From Agapanthus africanus (lineage: Eukaryota; Streptophyta; Magnoliopsida; Asparagales; Amaryllidaceae), in the NCBI GenBank assembly GCA_030015575.1, contig CM057350.1:522156959-522220958 (forward strand): a stretch of 64,000 bases of DNA, read 5' to 3'. This document shows positions 45,645 through 57,835 of this stretch, one piece after another. The position numbers and the translations under genes are program-made. Position 1 is the first letter of the stretch. Each line of letters opens with the position of its first letter. The notes under the pieces were generated by a model that was given only the letters and a program-made list of their open reading frames with translations, had not been told where the DNA came from and did no database searches.

Positions 45645-47671
45645 TGTAGACCGATCCTTCACTTCTAATGCTCCGTGTAGTAGTCCCTTCACTACAAGTC
45701 ATGAACACCTAAACTCTAGAAAGGGTACTCCCGGAGAAATGAACAAGCTTGCTCGAAGTGTTCGAGGTCGAAGATGATCTACGTCGAGGAGACTCAAGCT
45801 CATGCTATCTCTTCACTAATGGTGAAATTAGTGAAGCAAACACCCTAAACTAAATGGCTAATAGTAGAGGATGATGAAGTAGGAAATGGGCTCACTTTAG
45901 TTTTCTTTTTCTCACAATATTTTTTCACCTTGAGAAAAGCTAGTAAGCTTTTCTTATGAGAAAGAAAAAGAACAAGTGAAGAATGAGAATGAACTCATGA
46001 GGTGAGAATAACAACCATGGATGAGTTAGTGTCATACACTAACCCATGTAGAGATTAAACCATGGCTAACAATAATGGTTAGGTTAATAAATATCTACAA
46101 GTAAAACAAAAAGAGTGGACTTGGTCAATGGTTTCACAAGCTTCTACAAGCTTCAACCATGTGACTTAATTCCACTAATTTTGATTTACTTTAAAAAAAT
46201 AAAACCTTAACATTATTATTAGTATGAAGTGAGTCTCATACACCCATGAAGTATGTGGCATCAAGCATGGCATAAAAAGTTGTACATTAATATATATCAC
46301 ATATATACTAATGCACACAAGTGAGAAAAAGAAATGTTTAAGTAAGATAATATTAGTTAATGTACTCTAGTATATCAAATATACAATTATACATTAAATT
46401 ATTAAATCAACACTTGATTTAATAATCCAGCTATATCACATACAACCGACTAATATCAAATGCAATAACTTATCGAATCAACACTTGATCCGATAACCCG
46501 GCTATATCACATATAACCGACCGATATCACATATCGTGAGAATAGAATGCGATATCACATACACGCATTAATCTCGGTCCTGCACATATCACATATGTGC
46601 TCCTACTTTGTTTCGTATGAACCAGGAAACCTCTGTGTAGGACTCTAAAGATTCGTCAATACGCCGGCAGTAGGTGATGATTATATCAAACACCCACAAG
46701 CCGCAAGCGGTGTGCTAAACGCAACGGCCACCCGGGTATTGAGCGATCATAAGATCAACAAGAAAGCCTGCTCATACTCTTGCGAATCCAATCAGAAACA
46801 CTACCGTACAGTTCGGTCTCTTCATCTGATATGTCGCATATCTCGTCTGGGGGTGGTAAACGTCAGACCCCAATAGCTTGATAAGTCATGCCAATGTCAG
46901 GCTCATAACAGGTCGAGAAACTGCTGATAACACTTATCAGTAAATCTCATAAACAGCCCTGGCCAGAGACTTCCTGTTATAGCCAATCGAGCACAGTGCA
47001 ACATCAACCCCCACTACCGGGAGAGACGAAATCCCCTCCTATCGGTCATTGCCTCCATGTGACTCGGGACTGTACCCAAAACCACCGTTTTGCACATTCT
47101 CTTGAACATGGTAAGGTGGAAATCAAAGCACAGTGGGAATCACACAAGACTCTATGACGATCTCGGGTCGACAGAATAACCTGTACCACTGTCACCAGAG
47201 AACTGCCATCTGACGTGGGGTATAATACCATCTAGGAGTTCTCGGAGAGTCTGTCCAGTGTACCCAGTCTCCACTGAGCACCCATATATCATCTCTGATG
47301 TCAAACACCAATGGATATAGAATCATCCATCGCTGATCTACATGGGTCGAGAAGATATACGCTAGTCTACTCTGGTATATCGATGCCCTGTCTCGATACA
47401 CCCACGACTAGGGACATTAAAGGATGTACTTACCGACTACCTTTGTCCCACTAGTATGATCCGCATCATAACCCAGGTAGTCAAGTACACATCCTAAGGG
47501 TTTTATCAACATGTAACAGAGAGACAATCAGTGTACATGTTAAGATAAAGTGCAACCAGATAGCATACTATCATGTTGAGTAAGAAAGTCCTCCCTATAT
47601 ATGTCCAAGCATTCATTACAATATACATATCATGTACAGTAATGGCCTCTAGAGTACACATATAACTAACA
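45645..47671 (-). mobile_element. Copia-type solo LTR
   Basis: It starts TGTAGACCG on plus and ends ATAACTAACA. Its layout and several blocks ('gggactgtacccaa', 'gtatatcgatgccctgtctc') match the Copia-1 and Copia-2 LTRs. It is a different, more distant subfamily, closest at its right end to Copia-2. No internal sequence or primer site is attached. Flanking 5-mers do not match, so the left boundary or the target duplication is uncertain. Confidence 0.78.
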
Positions 47672-48790
47672 AAGGCGATCTTCTTCTATCAATTTACGGA
47701 GACCAGAGTAGAGAAAGAAGTCTGGCACGGTGCCGATTTTGCACTCGACCGGCTTCAACCAATCCATTTGCCGAGATATTACACAGAGGGATTGAAATGG
47801 CTGTTAAGATGCCAAGGTTTACCCCTTGAACAAACAGTTCGACAAGCCCATTTCTACAAAAAAAATTTGGGATATTCCTGGGACTCAGTGAAACAAGCTA
47901 ATAAAAAAAAGCCTGTCAAAAGAGTCAGGACATCACAGCCGTGAAATAGGCATTTATGAAAAGGCCAGGATGCAACGTCTCAATCAGCAATCTGCGGAGA
48001 AAGAAGACTACAATGCCCTTCATCCCCAGCCCGCTGTACGTTCTCGCACCAAGGGAAAAATCCCAAAATAGAGGCAAAAACAAGGCGAAGAACACAAACA
48101 ACGCTCGAAAACAACAAAGTGGATCCAAGATGCTATGCAATCGAGAGAAACTCGGTTGGAACCTATCCTTTATAAGGAAGATGGGTCGGGAATACTCTTT
48201 TCCTCAAGATAAGACAAGGAAAATATTCAACCTTGTCATGAAGTATCAAATGGTGACGCTCCCCGAGTCTCGGCATCCCGAACAAATAAAAGAGGTCTAT
48301 CACCTGGATTATTGCTCCTACTACCGAGCAATAAGTCATCCTTTTGAAGACTGCTTCATCTTCAAAGACTGGGTAAAAGACCAGTATCAACAAGGCAGGT
48401 TCGCTTTATCCGACAGCTGGAGGGTAACCCCATCGCAAAAGTGTGAGCCAAGGAGGGCCTATACCGTGAGAATAGGGCCAGCTCAACATCAAGAATGTAA
48501 GCAAACTCGTACCTGCTATTTGATAACACTTTCAAAGGAGGGAGGGCACGAGACTATGGATGACCTCTTCAGGTGCTTCGAAAATAAAGACGAGGACGAG
48601 GTGATCTTAGAGTTTCCACCAGCACCAAAGGAGCTGGAAGATGGGATACACACTACGGCGGACAACCTAAGGAAAATTGACTTAGGGATGGAAAATAATC
48701 CGAGGCCAACGTTCGTCAGTGAGCTGCTATCTAAAAAACAGGTGGCTACGTTAAAATATGTGCTCATGCAATATAAAGACTGCTTCGCAT
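47672..48790 (+). pseudogene. Tat2 polyprotein part with a third Cys/His module
   Basis: The right 279 residues read open from 47956. They contain REYSFPQDKTRKIFNLVMKY and then YCSYYRAISHPFEDCFIFKD (a Cys/His motif like those at 24480 and 43970), followed by WVKDQYQQGRFALSDSW. Further on lies ELLSKKQVATLKYVLMQYKD, typical of the stretch just before Tat RT. The role is probably nucleic-acid binding plus a linker. The left 280 bp shows YYTEGLKWLLRCQGLPLEQT-like wording. It is a fossil and partly broken. Confidence 0.72.
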
Positions 48791-49615
48791 AGAACTATTC
48801 CGAGATGCCAGGTCTAGATCCAAAAGTAACGGTACATAAACTGGTTATATCGCCAGACATCAAGCCAGTCAAACAGGCACCCAGAAAGATGTGACTCGAA
48901 CTCGAGATGAGCATCGACACTAAAGTCAAGAAACTAATCGACTCCGACTTCATCCAAGAAGTTCAATATCCTGATTGTATTGCTAGCATCGTTCCGGTGA
49001 TGAAGAAAAATGGGACGGTACGCATTTGCATAGACTTTCGTGATCTCAATAAAACTTGCCCGAAGGATGACTTCCCAGTACCTGTTACCGAGCCGATGAT
49101 CGATAACACGTCTACCCATAAGGTCTTCTCCTTCATGGATGGATCCTCAGGATACAACCAAATAAAAATGCATCCTGAAGACCAAAAGCATACCGCCTTC
49201 CGGACTCTGCTAGATATATTCTGCTATAAGGTGATGCCCTTCGATCTAAAGAACGCTGGTGCCACCTACCAGAGGGCCATAACAAAGATTTTCGATGACC
49301 TCATCCATAAGATTATCGAATGTTACATTGACGACCTTGTAGTGAAGAGCAAGTCTTACGAGGAACATTGGGAGCATTTGAAAATAGTGTTCCGACGTCT
49401 TCGGAAGTATAATCTGAAGATGAATCCCCTAAAATGCCCGTTTGGAGTCTCCTCAGGAAAAATTCCTAGGATTCATCATACGGCATCAGGGTATCGAAAT
49501 CGATCCCTCAAAGATCAAGGCGATTATGGAAATGCCTATGCCAAGAACTCTCAAATAGTTGCGATCTCTTCAAGGAAAGCTCACGTATATCCGGCGGTCC
49601 ATAGTTAACCTCTCC
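48790..49615 (+). pseudogene. Tat2 reverse transcriptase fossil
   Basis: The Tat-type RT wording is clear. From 48907, residue ~40 onward reads ICIDFRDLNKTCPKDDFPVP, then motif A FMDGSSGYNQI (76-86), CYKVMPFDLKNAGATYQRAI (106-125) and catalytic YIDDLVVKS (140-148). FRDLNK-CPKDDFP separates Tat from Athila and chromoviruses. RT makes the DNA copy. The part downstream of residue ~200 is degraded, and the RNase H part follows at 49620. Confidence 0.9.
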
Positions 49616-49619
49616 GGAA

Positions 49620-50038
49620 GATGCCGTTCTTACAGTCATCTGATGAAAAGGGGACCCCATTCGTCTGGGATCAAAAGTGTCAAAATGCACTGGACAAAAT
49701 CAAGCAATACCTGCAAAATCCGTCGGTATTAACCGCTTCGGTTAAGGGAAAACCCCTTATCCTATATACAACGTCCCTTGAGGTTTCTTTAGGCACGCTA
49801 TGGGCACAAGAGAACGATCAGGGAAGGTAGAGAGCTATATACTATTTAAGTCGAGTTCTCTTGGGGGCAGAAAACAACTACTCCCCTATCGAAAAGTATT
49901 GCCCGGCACCGATCTTCGCAATAACGAAGCTTAGACATTACACCTTGGCACATGAGGTCTATCTCATATCGAAGGTGGATCCTTTCAAATATCTAATGTC
50001 GAGGGCCATACTAACAGGAAGGCTTGCCAAATGGGCCC
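49620..50038 (+). pseudogene. Tat2 RNase H-like fossil, cut by E1
   Basis: Wording such as FVWDQKCQNALDKIKQYLQN, PLILYTTSLEVSLGTLWAQE and YSPIEKYCPAPIFAITKLRHY is the RT thumb and connection region leading into RNase H of Ty3/gypsy pol. It ends at RLAKWALFS, where the E1 LTR begins (TG at 50039, left flank GGCCC). It is broken. Confidence 0.82.
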
Positions 50039-51578
50039 TGTTCAGTTGATAAAATTGCACTATTGATGTGACATTTTCCTCACCATTTCTATATAATAAA
50101 AGATGTTTATTATAAATATTACACATATAAGGGTTTATCCGTAAAAATGCTATTTTCATGTGTTTATATATTATAATTAACATTATGAAGGAAAATGTAA
50201 GCATATAATATTCATGTAATATTTGGTCTATTTAAATATGCTTACCTTATTAAATATTTTTGACCAATTCTCTTAAAACTAAAATATCATGACAAATGGT
50301 TAAGATAATATCTCAATAAAAATAAATTCTACTAATATCATTTATTGAGATAATTGTGCAGTAATTATATCATGACTAAAGTTTCAAGGAAATTCAAGTT
50401 GGCGAGATCAAATCCGCCGAAGTTATTCAAGTAAATCAAAGAAATCAATTCTGGCAGAGACGTAGAGAAGATTTTCAGATTCCATATATCAAAATAGTCT
50501 ACATGTGTCACCAGAAGAAGCCACAAGTGAAACGAACCCACGATCCTCCTAATCCACCGCGGATCCGTGACCAAACCCACCAAATGGCCGCGGTTCCGCC
50601 ACAAGTTGAGGGAGTTGGGATTTTGGATTTTTTGGGTAGGATCTTAACAATTAGTTGTCTTATTAGGAAACTAGAGATTCAGGCTCTATGACTATAAATA
50701 AGGACCGAGAGTTTCTTGGAAAAATCATCAAGCCGACGAGATCACGAAGTCCAAGACGCTTATGCATCCAGGCCGATCATCAACTGTTCATCTGCCTCCT
50801 TCAGAAGAGATCGAGAAGCAAACTAGGATTTTGTAATCATTTTCTAAAGGAACAAAGTGTACTTGATCGAGTTGATTAATAAAAGTAGTTTTATTCTATT
50901 GCATTTTATTTTCTTCATAATTTCTATCTTTTCTTTCCCCAACATGCGCGAGTAATTCTCCATTTGTTAGGGTTCGTAGGATTATGGTAGATTAATGGAT
51001 GATAAAGATTCTTAAACTCATTTTACGTCCTATAAAGTTTATAAATTTTATCAAAAGAATAGTTAACATCCTAATCGGGCGCGCTATCAATTCATTGATA
51101 TTCACGACCACGATTAGAGATTAGATTAACAATTGCTTTGGTAAAGGCTAGACATGAACGGGGATCCATGTCAAGGTAGGGGTTAAGAGTGGGAACCCTA
51201 TTCCCTCCAGGAACCCTAATCTACATGTATCACTGTCGATCTAGTTTTAAATCTATTAAAGGATAAAAAGAGTAATCTTTATGTAATCATCCATGACTAC
51301 TAAATCTTAAAGAACCCTACAAGCCCCCTTCTACTATAAAACCTACATCCGTTGTCAATCTAGATCTATATTCTGCATCCGTGTTTGATGTAGATCTAAA
51401 ACCTACAACCATTCTTCACCATTCTTTATTCTTCCTCTTTTCTTTCTCAACACGCCTAAAGTAAGATTAAAAGATTTCACGTTTCCCTGAGGACGACCCG
51501 TACTCATCTCGGTCTAGCTACACGCGATACTGTTATTGATTGCGGTTGACTACTACTACACATAAAACAGATCAATCA
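50039..51578 (+). repeat. E1 5' LTR
   Basis: It runs TGTTCAGTTG to ATCAATCA, 1.54 kb. TATA box TATAAATA lies at 50693-50700 and the GC dyad at 50557-50600. Confidence 0.92.
50557..50600 (+). promoter_or_regulatory. GC dyad cassette, E1 LTR
   Basis: CCGCGGATCCG, then CCAAACCCA, then GGCCGCGGTTCCGCC (50586-50600), ending 92 bp before the TATA box. The last block is the exact reverse complement of 51827-51841 in the leader. Confidence 0.75.
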
Positions 51579-51580
51579 AA

Positions 51581-51598
51581 TGGCGCCGTTGCCGGGGA
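51581..51598 (+). other. E1 primer binding site (Asp-tRNA type)
   Basis: TGGCGCCGTTGCCGGGGA lies two bases after the LTR end and is a perfect match to the Athila consensus. Confidence 0.95.
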
Positions 51599-52575
51599 CA
51601 CATGTGTAATTTTTATTCTTACTATTTGTGTTGAATTCTTATTCGATCTATATCATAAACATAAAACAAAACCGCATCTTGCATATTTAACAATTAGTGT
51701 GTTATTCTTGCGAGGAATTCTGGAGTCACTTTAGTGAGGAGATAAAGATTCAGAGACATTCATCAAGACCCAGAGGAGAAGAGGAGGCTACTGTACAAAA
51801 ATTGTCAAAAGATCCCCTCATCTAGCGGCGGAACCGCGGCCAAATCACCAGTATTGCAGCGGAACCGCGGCCTAATTGGTGGATCTTGGCTTCAAAATTC
51901 TCTGGTATCTTCTACAACTCTTTATCTTTCCTCTAAAAAATCCAATAATATATTTTCTGCAGGATTCTTTGCAAAATATCGCCGCTCAAAAATCTTTTTA
52001 CGTGCTTTGTTTTGCGGGTTGTTTTTGCATATTTTAATACGGACTTTAAGAGGCAAGACCACAATTCAGATTAGGTGGGCATTTCATCACCCTTCCTAGG
52101 CCCCACAAATCACAAAATGAGCATCCGCATAACCCAATATTAATTAAAAAAATATCTAGATTAAGACCCTAAGGACCGTCGCGCTTAAGTAGGACAGAGG
52201 AAGGTCGTGGGTAATCTATCGCTTATCTGCATTTCTTTTGTGGTGTTTAGGCAAGTGTGTCTAAGGCAAGTAGTTACTTAATTGGGCTCGCTATTTTCAG
52301 TGATTCGTATAGAGGATACCTCCCACTTACCTGCCACTTATCTGGTACTTACCTGGCCACAGGAGAGATAAAGAGGCAGTAGAGAATTTATCCTGCGATT
52401 TGTCCTTTGGAAGTCTAGGAGCGGTCTAGTGCTTGACCTAGGTGACCTTAGTTCCAGGGTTGTTTGTGCAATTTTTGTGATTTTGTGAGTAAACCCCCAA
52501 GTTCACTTTCAAAGCAAAACAATCCAAATAGAGCTTTAATCTTTTCACCCTCTTTTCTTTTCACCTTCTTATAAT
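51599..52575 (+). other. E1 untranslated leader
   Basis: Gene-free; homologous along its length to the leaders of A, B and E2. It carries two GC dyads (51825-51872) and a small repeat of ACTTACCTG-like wording near 52325-52360. Confidence 0.85.
51825..51872 (+). promoter_or_regulatory. GC dyad cassette, E1 leader (two direct copies)
   Basis: GCGGCGGAACCGCGGCC (51825-51841) and GCAGCGGAACCGCGGCC (51856-51872) lie 244-290 bp after the primer site. The first contains the exact 15-base complement of the LTR block at 50586-50600. Confidence 0.75.
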
Positions 52576-54393
52576 GGGTAACCCAAACAGATGAAAGCTT
52601 TTCTATCCATAACCAATATTTCTTGTCTTCGTAATCGCTTTGGTATACCATCCGACTCTCCCATTTCTTTAAGAGATCAGATAGAACATGCGGATAGAAA
52701 CAGTTGGCCACCTCCGTCCAGGTCTTATCAACCGTATCCTAATTCTACATCTATTTCAGTTGATACTCCGAGTGAAGGAACTCCTAAACGCATGTCCATC
52801 GCTGAGCATATAGCGAGGGCTAACGGCTAAAGTTTCAATCCAGACTAACATCAACCATCACCACCACTTTCTAAAGAAGAATTTCATAATCGGTTTATGG
52901 CATATATGATGTTTAGTGAAAATAGCCAACCAACCAACCCTTATCAATATTCTTCTTATCATAATGTTGATCCTACTCCTGCCCTATTTTCACAACCATT
53001 CAATTCCTATCAATCCTATCCGACTTTTACACCTTCTCTAGACAGTCCTTCTAATCAGTCATTTGGGAGTTTTACTTATCCACAAGAATTTCAATCTTAT
53101 GCTGAAACCTCTTATCGACCCAAGTCTAGTCTTGAGCAGAAATTGGAAGAAGGTGTGGAATCGATGCGCCGCCTCAGAAAGGAATTGGCAGAAAGCATAG
53201 CTGAGTATAAACGAGCAACTCGTTTTGAACCAGCTCAAAAATTTTCAGTGTATGATACGGCCATAGGACAAAGTGAGACTTTGGGTAGTGAGAGAGAACT
53301 GTGCACCCTTCCAAATAAAACCTCCCAATTCCAAACTGAAATCCACAACTCCAGTTTTACAGATTCATCGAGTACACCAAATGATTCAACAATTGAAGAT
53401 AGAATGTTAGATAAGTTGTGTGACTTTGTAGTGTTTGATTTACCCGATTGTGAAGGGTTCATTTCAAGTGAAGCCACACCCAACCCTTGTGATCTCTACA
53501 CCTCCACTCTAGAACCAAAATTGATTGAAAATCATACTTTTAATGAGGTGTTTGAGAATTCTAACCTTCACTTGAATGAAGAGATTGACGTTGGGGATAT
53601 ATTGAATGATGAACCCGAAATTTTGGATGAGTTTGTTCCACCAATTCATCAGGTCCTTTCAATTCCTTGTGGTCATCATCTCGAGCATTTAATTATTCTT
53701 CCCGAGCTCCAAATGCGTCTTGAAGTTGATAATAACTGTATAACCGAACAGCAGACAGAAATTCAGCCTTCATCTCCTTCATCTGGTTCAGCAATACTCG
53801 ACACACCAATTTGTTTATCCATTTTATCTCCCACTTTCTCTGGTTCTTCTTCTAATCTTCCTTTAATGATAGCAAGTGTTGATGAATCACAATCCAATAT
53901 TTCGGGTTTGATAATTCTAGAAAGACAACTTGATTTAGATTCTTTTAAGAATGAGGTCGATGAGCTTTTCGAGTCTCCTAACTCCATAATTTTTGACAAA
54001 TCAAGTGTGTTGAATTCTGGCGCAACACTTATTGATATTGAAACGTTCAATCGGACCATTGATGAAAGTTTCGATGACATTTTCACCGACGAACTCCCAT
54101 TCCTAAATGACCTGGATTTTGTGATTAATCAACCTCCACCTGAAGAAGTTGAACCACTACCATTTCTTCTTATCCCATACGAGAATGTGACCATTCTTTC
54201 CATTCCTAATCATCCACATTCTCGTTTCCGTTCCCCATTACTGTTTCGTCTCTATCAACCGAAACGTAAACCATACCGTCTCCTATCTCCCCACTTCTTC
54301 AAATCTCTAATTTTCCACCAACCGGTGCGTTTCATCGATAAATTATTCGAATGGTTGGTATTGACTTTTGGTCTTTGCAAGGCTTTACTTTGA
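52576..54393 (+). pseudogene. E1 copy of the long unusual ORF
   Basis: It is closely related to the 653-residue ORF of B. Shared parts are the MGNP start, the SRLIDTPSEGTPKRMSIAEH-like block, the Gln/Ser/Tyr/Pro-rich stretch (HNVDPTPALFSQPFNSYQSY), a helical part (SLEQKLEEGVESMRRLRKEL) and the acidic middle. The C-terminal blocks FTDELPFLNDLDFVINQPPP and FEWLVLTFGLCKALL are also shared. A 498-residue stretch reads open. About one or two breaks lie in the N-terminal part. The function is unknown, as for B. Confidence 0.8.
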
Positions 54394-55676
54394 CAAATAA
54401 CTTTAACCCCCCCAATAATTTTAAATGCTTAATACTATTTTACTTAAGTTTGGGGGGGGGGGGATATTTTGGCTCTTGAAAGAAAATGATTTTTACAAAA
54501 TTGTGAGCCAAAAATAAGTTTTGGGGAGAATTTTACTTTCATTATTTCTTGTCCCCTTTGATAACTTTTCCTCCCAAATTTACAGATTTTGAGATTTAAA
54601 AGATGATAACAATGAGGACACTGCTGCAAACAGGTTTGGGGAAGGTTTGTGCTTATTCACGCGTTACTTTGCATTATACTGTATATAAAGCACAAAAAAA
54701 TTTTATAATAAAAGTTTGAAAGTGAAAATTTACATATGAAAGATAGGAATAGTTTGAGAAATGCAAGAAAGTTAGATATTTGCTTAAACAAAACTAGTAA
54801 TAAGTAGTTATGAGCTGTTGTCCCAAGGGTTAGTAAGATGGAGAAAATTACTAATCTAAGAATAAAATTAAGTCTGAAAAATAGTCCTTATTCTTAACGC
54901 CAAACATCTGAATGTTGATACCCTACTATACTCACTTACACACATCTTGAAACTTGGGATAGTAGAGGATACCTTGAAATGCTCTTGTCTAAAAGCCTTA
55001 GTATAAAAATAAAAATAAATAAATATAAGTGGTGAAAAAAAAATGAACACTAGTTTTGTAATTACCAAGGCAACACAAAAAAATATAGTGGGGGTGCTTT
55101 ATCACCTAGTGCCTTAGACCAACTGGTTTGAGAGTCACTGCTAAGCCTTAGGTGTTGCATGATGAGGAATTATGCCTAAATGCGCGAGCACATTTTGTAA
55201 TCGGTCGGTTAGTACCTTAAGAAGTATTGACGGTCGCATGAAGAATGTATGAGCAATTTTATAGAAAAAATTCACCGACTAAAAAGTACTTTGGAAGATG
55301 GACAAGAGTATGATGGCTTGAATTGAATTCTCTAAGTGTAGGGATGTCTTTTACACACACGTAGGGGTATATGATCAATATTTGGAAGAAAGATAAGGAG
55401 GAAGAATAAAGGCGATATTTTATTGAGGGATGATGTGATTTCTAACATTTTTTTCACGACTATTAAGATAGGGCTCATAGAAACTGAAAAGCTGGTGTAG
55501 TTGGAAACTCTTATTTTCAAGTTCTTTCTTTTATAGTTCTTATTTTTGTACGCAACTTTCACCATCTTTCTTTTATTATAAGATTTTGTAGCTGTAATCC
55601 GCTAAAAACCCTCAGGAGACAACACTCCTCCTACCAGGGACACCTAGAGGTTTAACGGATTGTTGCACGTGCTCAG
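54394..55676 (+). other. E1 3' non-coding tail
   Basis: Gene-free; matches the tail of B (38653-39880) block by block, including G-runs (54452-54464), the 'gggtgctttatcacctag' block and 'aggagacaacactcctccta' just before the Copia-2 junction. Confidence 0.85.
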
Positions 55677-57821
55677 TATAAGTCCACGTTGCTCACCCCG
55701 GTTCTTACGGGAAGGCGGAAACGGCGTAAAACGATTTTTGGCGCAAATGCAACATGGACTAAAAGAAGGATCTTTGCTAAACGACAAACTAGAAAACTAC
55801 TTGTGGTGCTATCTGCTATGTCATAGAGATTATACCTCACGATACCGGTCCTTCGGGTCTTCATTCCGCTGTCCTGCTCGTCCATCCACGCTCCGAGGAT
55901 CGATCCGGATCTTGGTCACCTCCATGGCCTTCTTGAGTCGAAGACGATCCACCCGAGAGTTGTGCTCCGAGCTCCACCTCGAGCTGAGGCAACTAGGGCA
56001 ACAAGATCGCTAGTCTTGATGTCCTAGGTTGTGTAGAAGAGGTAGATGGATGTGTTTGTCTATTTGGATCCTTTTTCTCTCAACACATGAGATCAAAGGA
56101 ATTTTCAAGAGGAGGAAGATGAGCTAGCAACCATGGAGCTTTCTCATTTCTTTTTCTAAGAGAGAGAATGAGAAATGAATAATGAACTAAGAAAATGAAC
56201 CATGGTTGCAATAATATATAAACATCATGATTACCAATCCTTTCATGATAAAGTTGATGGCTACATTTGAATTGACCATTTTCATATCAAAAAATAAAAA
56301 GAAAACCAAAGAATACTCTAGACCTCTCATGAAGGTCCAAGTCAACTTTGGTCAAACGGTCAACAAAGTCAAGTATGGTCAAAGCAATTAGCCATAACAT
56401 AATTATCACTAAAAAGATTAGTAAATAATGTCCCCGGCTCATAATGGTTTTGACCGAACCAACTGCCAAAACCCTAATGAGTCCGCCTCATAATGGTTTT
56501 GACCGAATCAACTGTCAAAACCCTAATGAGGCACCATCTCCTTCTTCTCTCCTCAAAACTGTGCATACACACCCGCATCCGCATTCCGTAGAATGCGAAT
56601 GCACAGAAGACAAAACAAATCCATCCGTACAACACTAGGATCTGGCTTAAACTAAAGCCCACTAGTATTGCCTGCCCGAACAGCATACGCACACAAGTGC
56701 ACGTAAGTGATCGTAGCCCTACCGTAAAACCATCCGGCCTCTACACGTTTCGCTCAGTGCAGGGAAACTCTCTGTGTGGGACTCTAAAGACTCGACACTA
56801 TGCTGGCAGTGGGTTTAACCACAGACCGCAAGCGGCACTAGCTGTACGTAACGGTCCCCAGGTAGATGTTGATAAGAAGGCCAATGAGATAAACCCATCC
56901 GAATTCCTACTGAGCCTGTATGTGACAATCTCCGTACAGTCCGGTCAGTTCGTCTGAGAATATCACATGGCGGGCCTAGGGGGTGGTAAACGTCAGTCCC
57001 ATAATAGCGGTACAAGTTGTGACGGAGTGTAGCCCAGAACACCCTGAGATAACAGTGGAAACCTACCAGTATATCTCGCTTGCCCTGGCCAGGGACGACT
57101 GTGTATAATGGCTCTCCTTGACACAGCGCGATATCAACCCCCAATACTGGGAGAGACGAATCCTATCTAACCGTCACTGCCTCTAAGTGCTTCGGGACTG
57201 CACCCAACTACTACCTGTTTGCACGACTCGTTTGAGCCGTGGTAGGGTAGTAATCAAAGTACAGTGGGAACACACTCGAGGCGAAGTGACAGTGTCAAGT
57301 CAGCAGACTTAGCTGTACTCATGTCACCTGGGAACTGATAACTGACCATAGGTATAATACCAACCAACAGTTCCCGACGAGTCCTGTCCAGTGTACTCGT
57401 AACCTAACGAGCACCCGCATACTATCTCCAGTACGACGTACTGACGGCTGTGGGACAGACCGTCTCCCCTGCTGGGATGAGAAGCGCATACGCTAGTCTA
57501 CTCTGGAATATCGATGCCCTGTCTCGATAGTCCTATGACTAGGGACCTGTATAAGGATGTGCTTATAGATTACCCAGCCCCCACAAGTGTGACTGCCATC
57601 ACAATGCTGGTAATCAAGCAAAGATCTTAAGGGCTCTACTAATATGTATAAGCAATATGCTAAAACAAAACACATGCACATATTGAAGTAGAGACAAACC
57701 AAGTAGTATACTACCATTTTGAACAAGATTGTCTATACAACTGTGAATATCCCAAGCTTCCATCAAGTAATATACAAACTAGTATGACACAGTAATGGCC
57801 TCTAGGGTATATACACTAACA
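55677..57821 (-). repeat. Copia-2 3' LTR
   Basis: It is about 2.1 kb and ends ATACACTAACA at 57821. It shares long blocks with the Copia-1 LTRs ('gtagcccagaacaccctgagat', 'actacctgtttgcacgactc'-like) at a lower identity, so it is a sister subfamily. It includes a short direct repeat of 'cataatggttttgaccgaa' near 56440 and 56489. Confidence 0.88.
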
Positions 57822-57835
57822 ATCTCCCACTTGCA

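Larger units (their letters stand above)
20405..50038 (+). mobile_element. Tat-lineage element Tat2, split by three later insertions
   Basis: The parts in order are 5' LTR (20405-21972), primer block, gag (22118-24508 and 43006-44466), protease region (44600-45200), spacer, gag-like module (47672-48790), RT (48790-49615) and RNase H start (49620-50038). Interruptions are the compound insertion 24509-43005, a Copia solo LTR 45645-47671 and E1 from 50039. RNase H completion, integrase and the 3' LTR are outside the window. It is broken, with about six or more breaks apart from the insertions. Confidence 0.85.
50039..55676 (+). mobile_element. Athila-like non-autonomous element E1
   Basis: The 5' LTR spans 50039-51578, the perfect Asp-type primer site 51581-51598, the leader 51599-52575, the long-ORF region 52576-54393 and the tail 54394-55676. 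There the Copia-2 LTR interrupts it in the conserved GTGCTCAGT block. The 3' LTR is outside the window. There is no RT or integrase. The ORF region has about one or two breaks. Confidence 0.88.

Noticed and set aside
45640-47676. A target duplication for the Copia solo LTR
   Set aside because: The 5-mers beside the proposed ends (ACCTT-like left, AAGGC right) do not match directly. The element is called from LTR likeness only.
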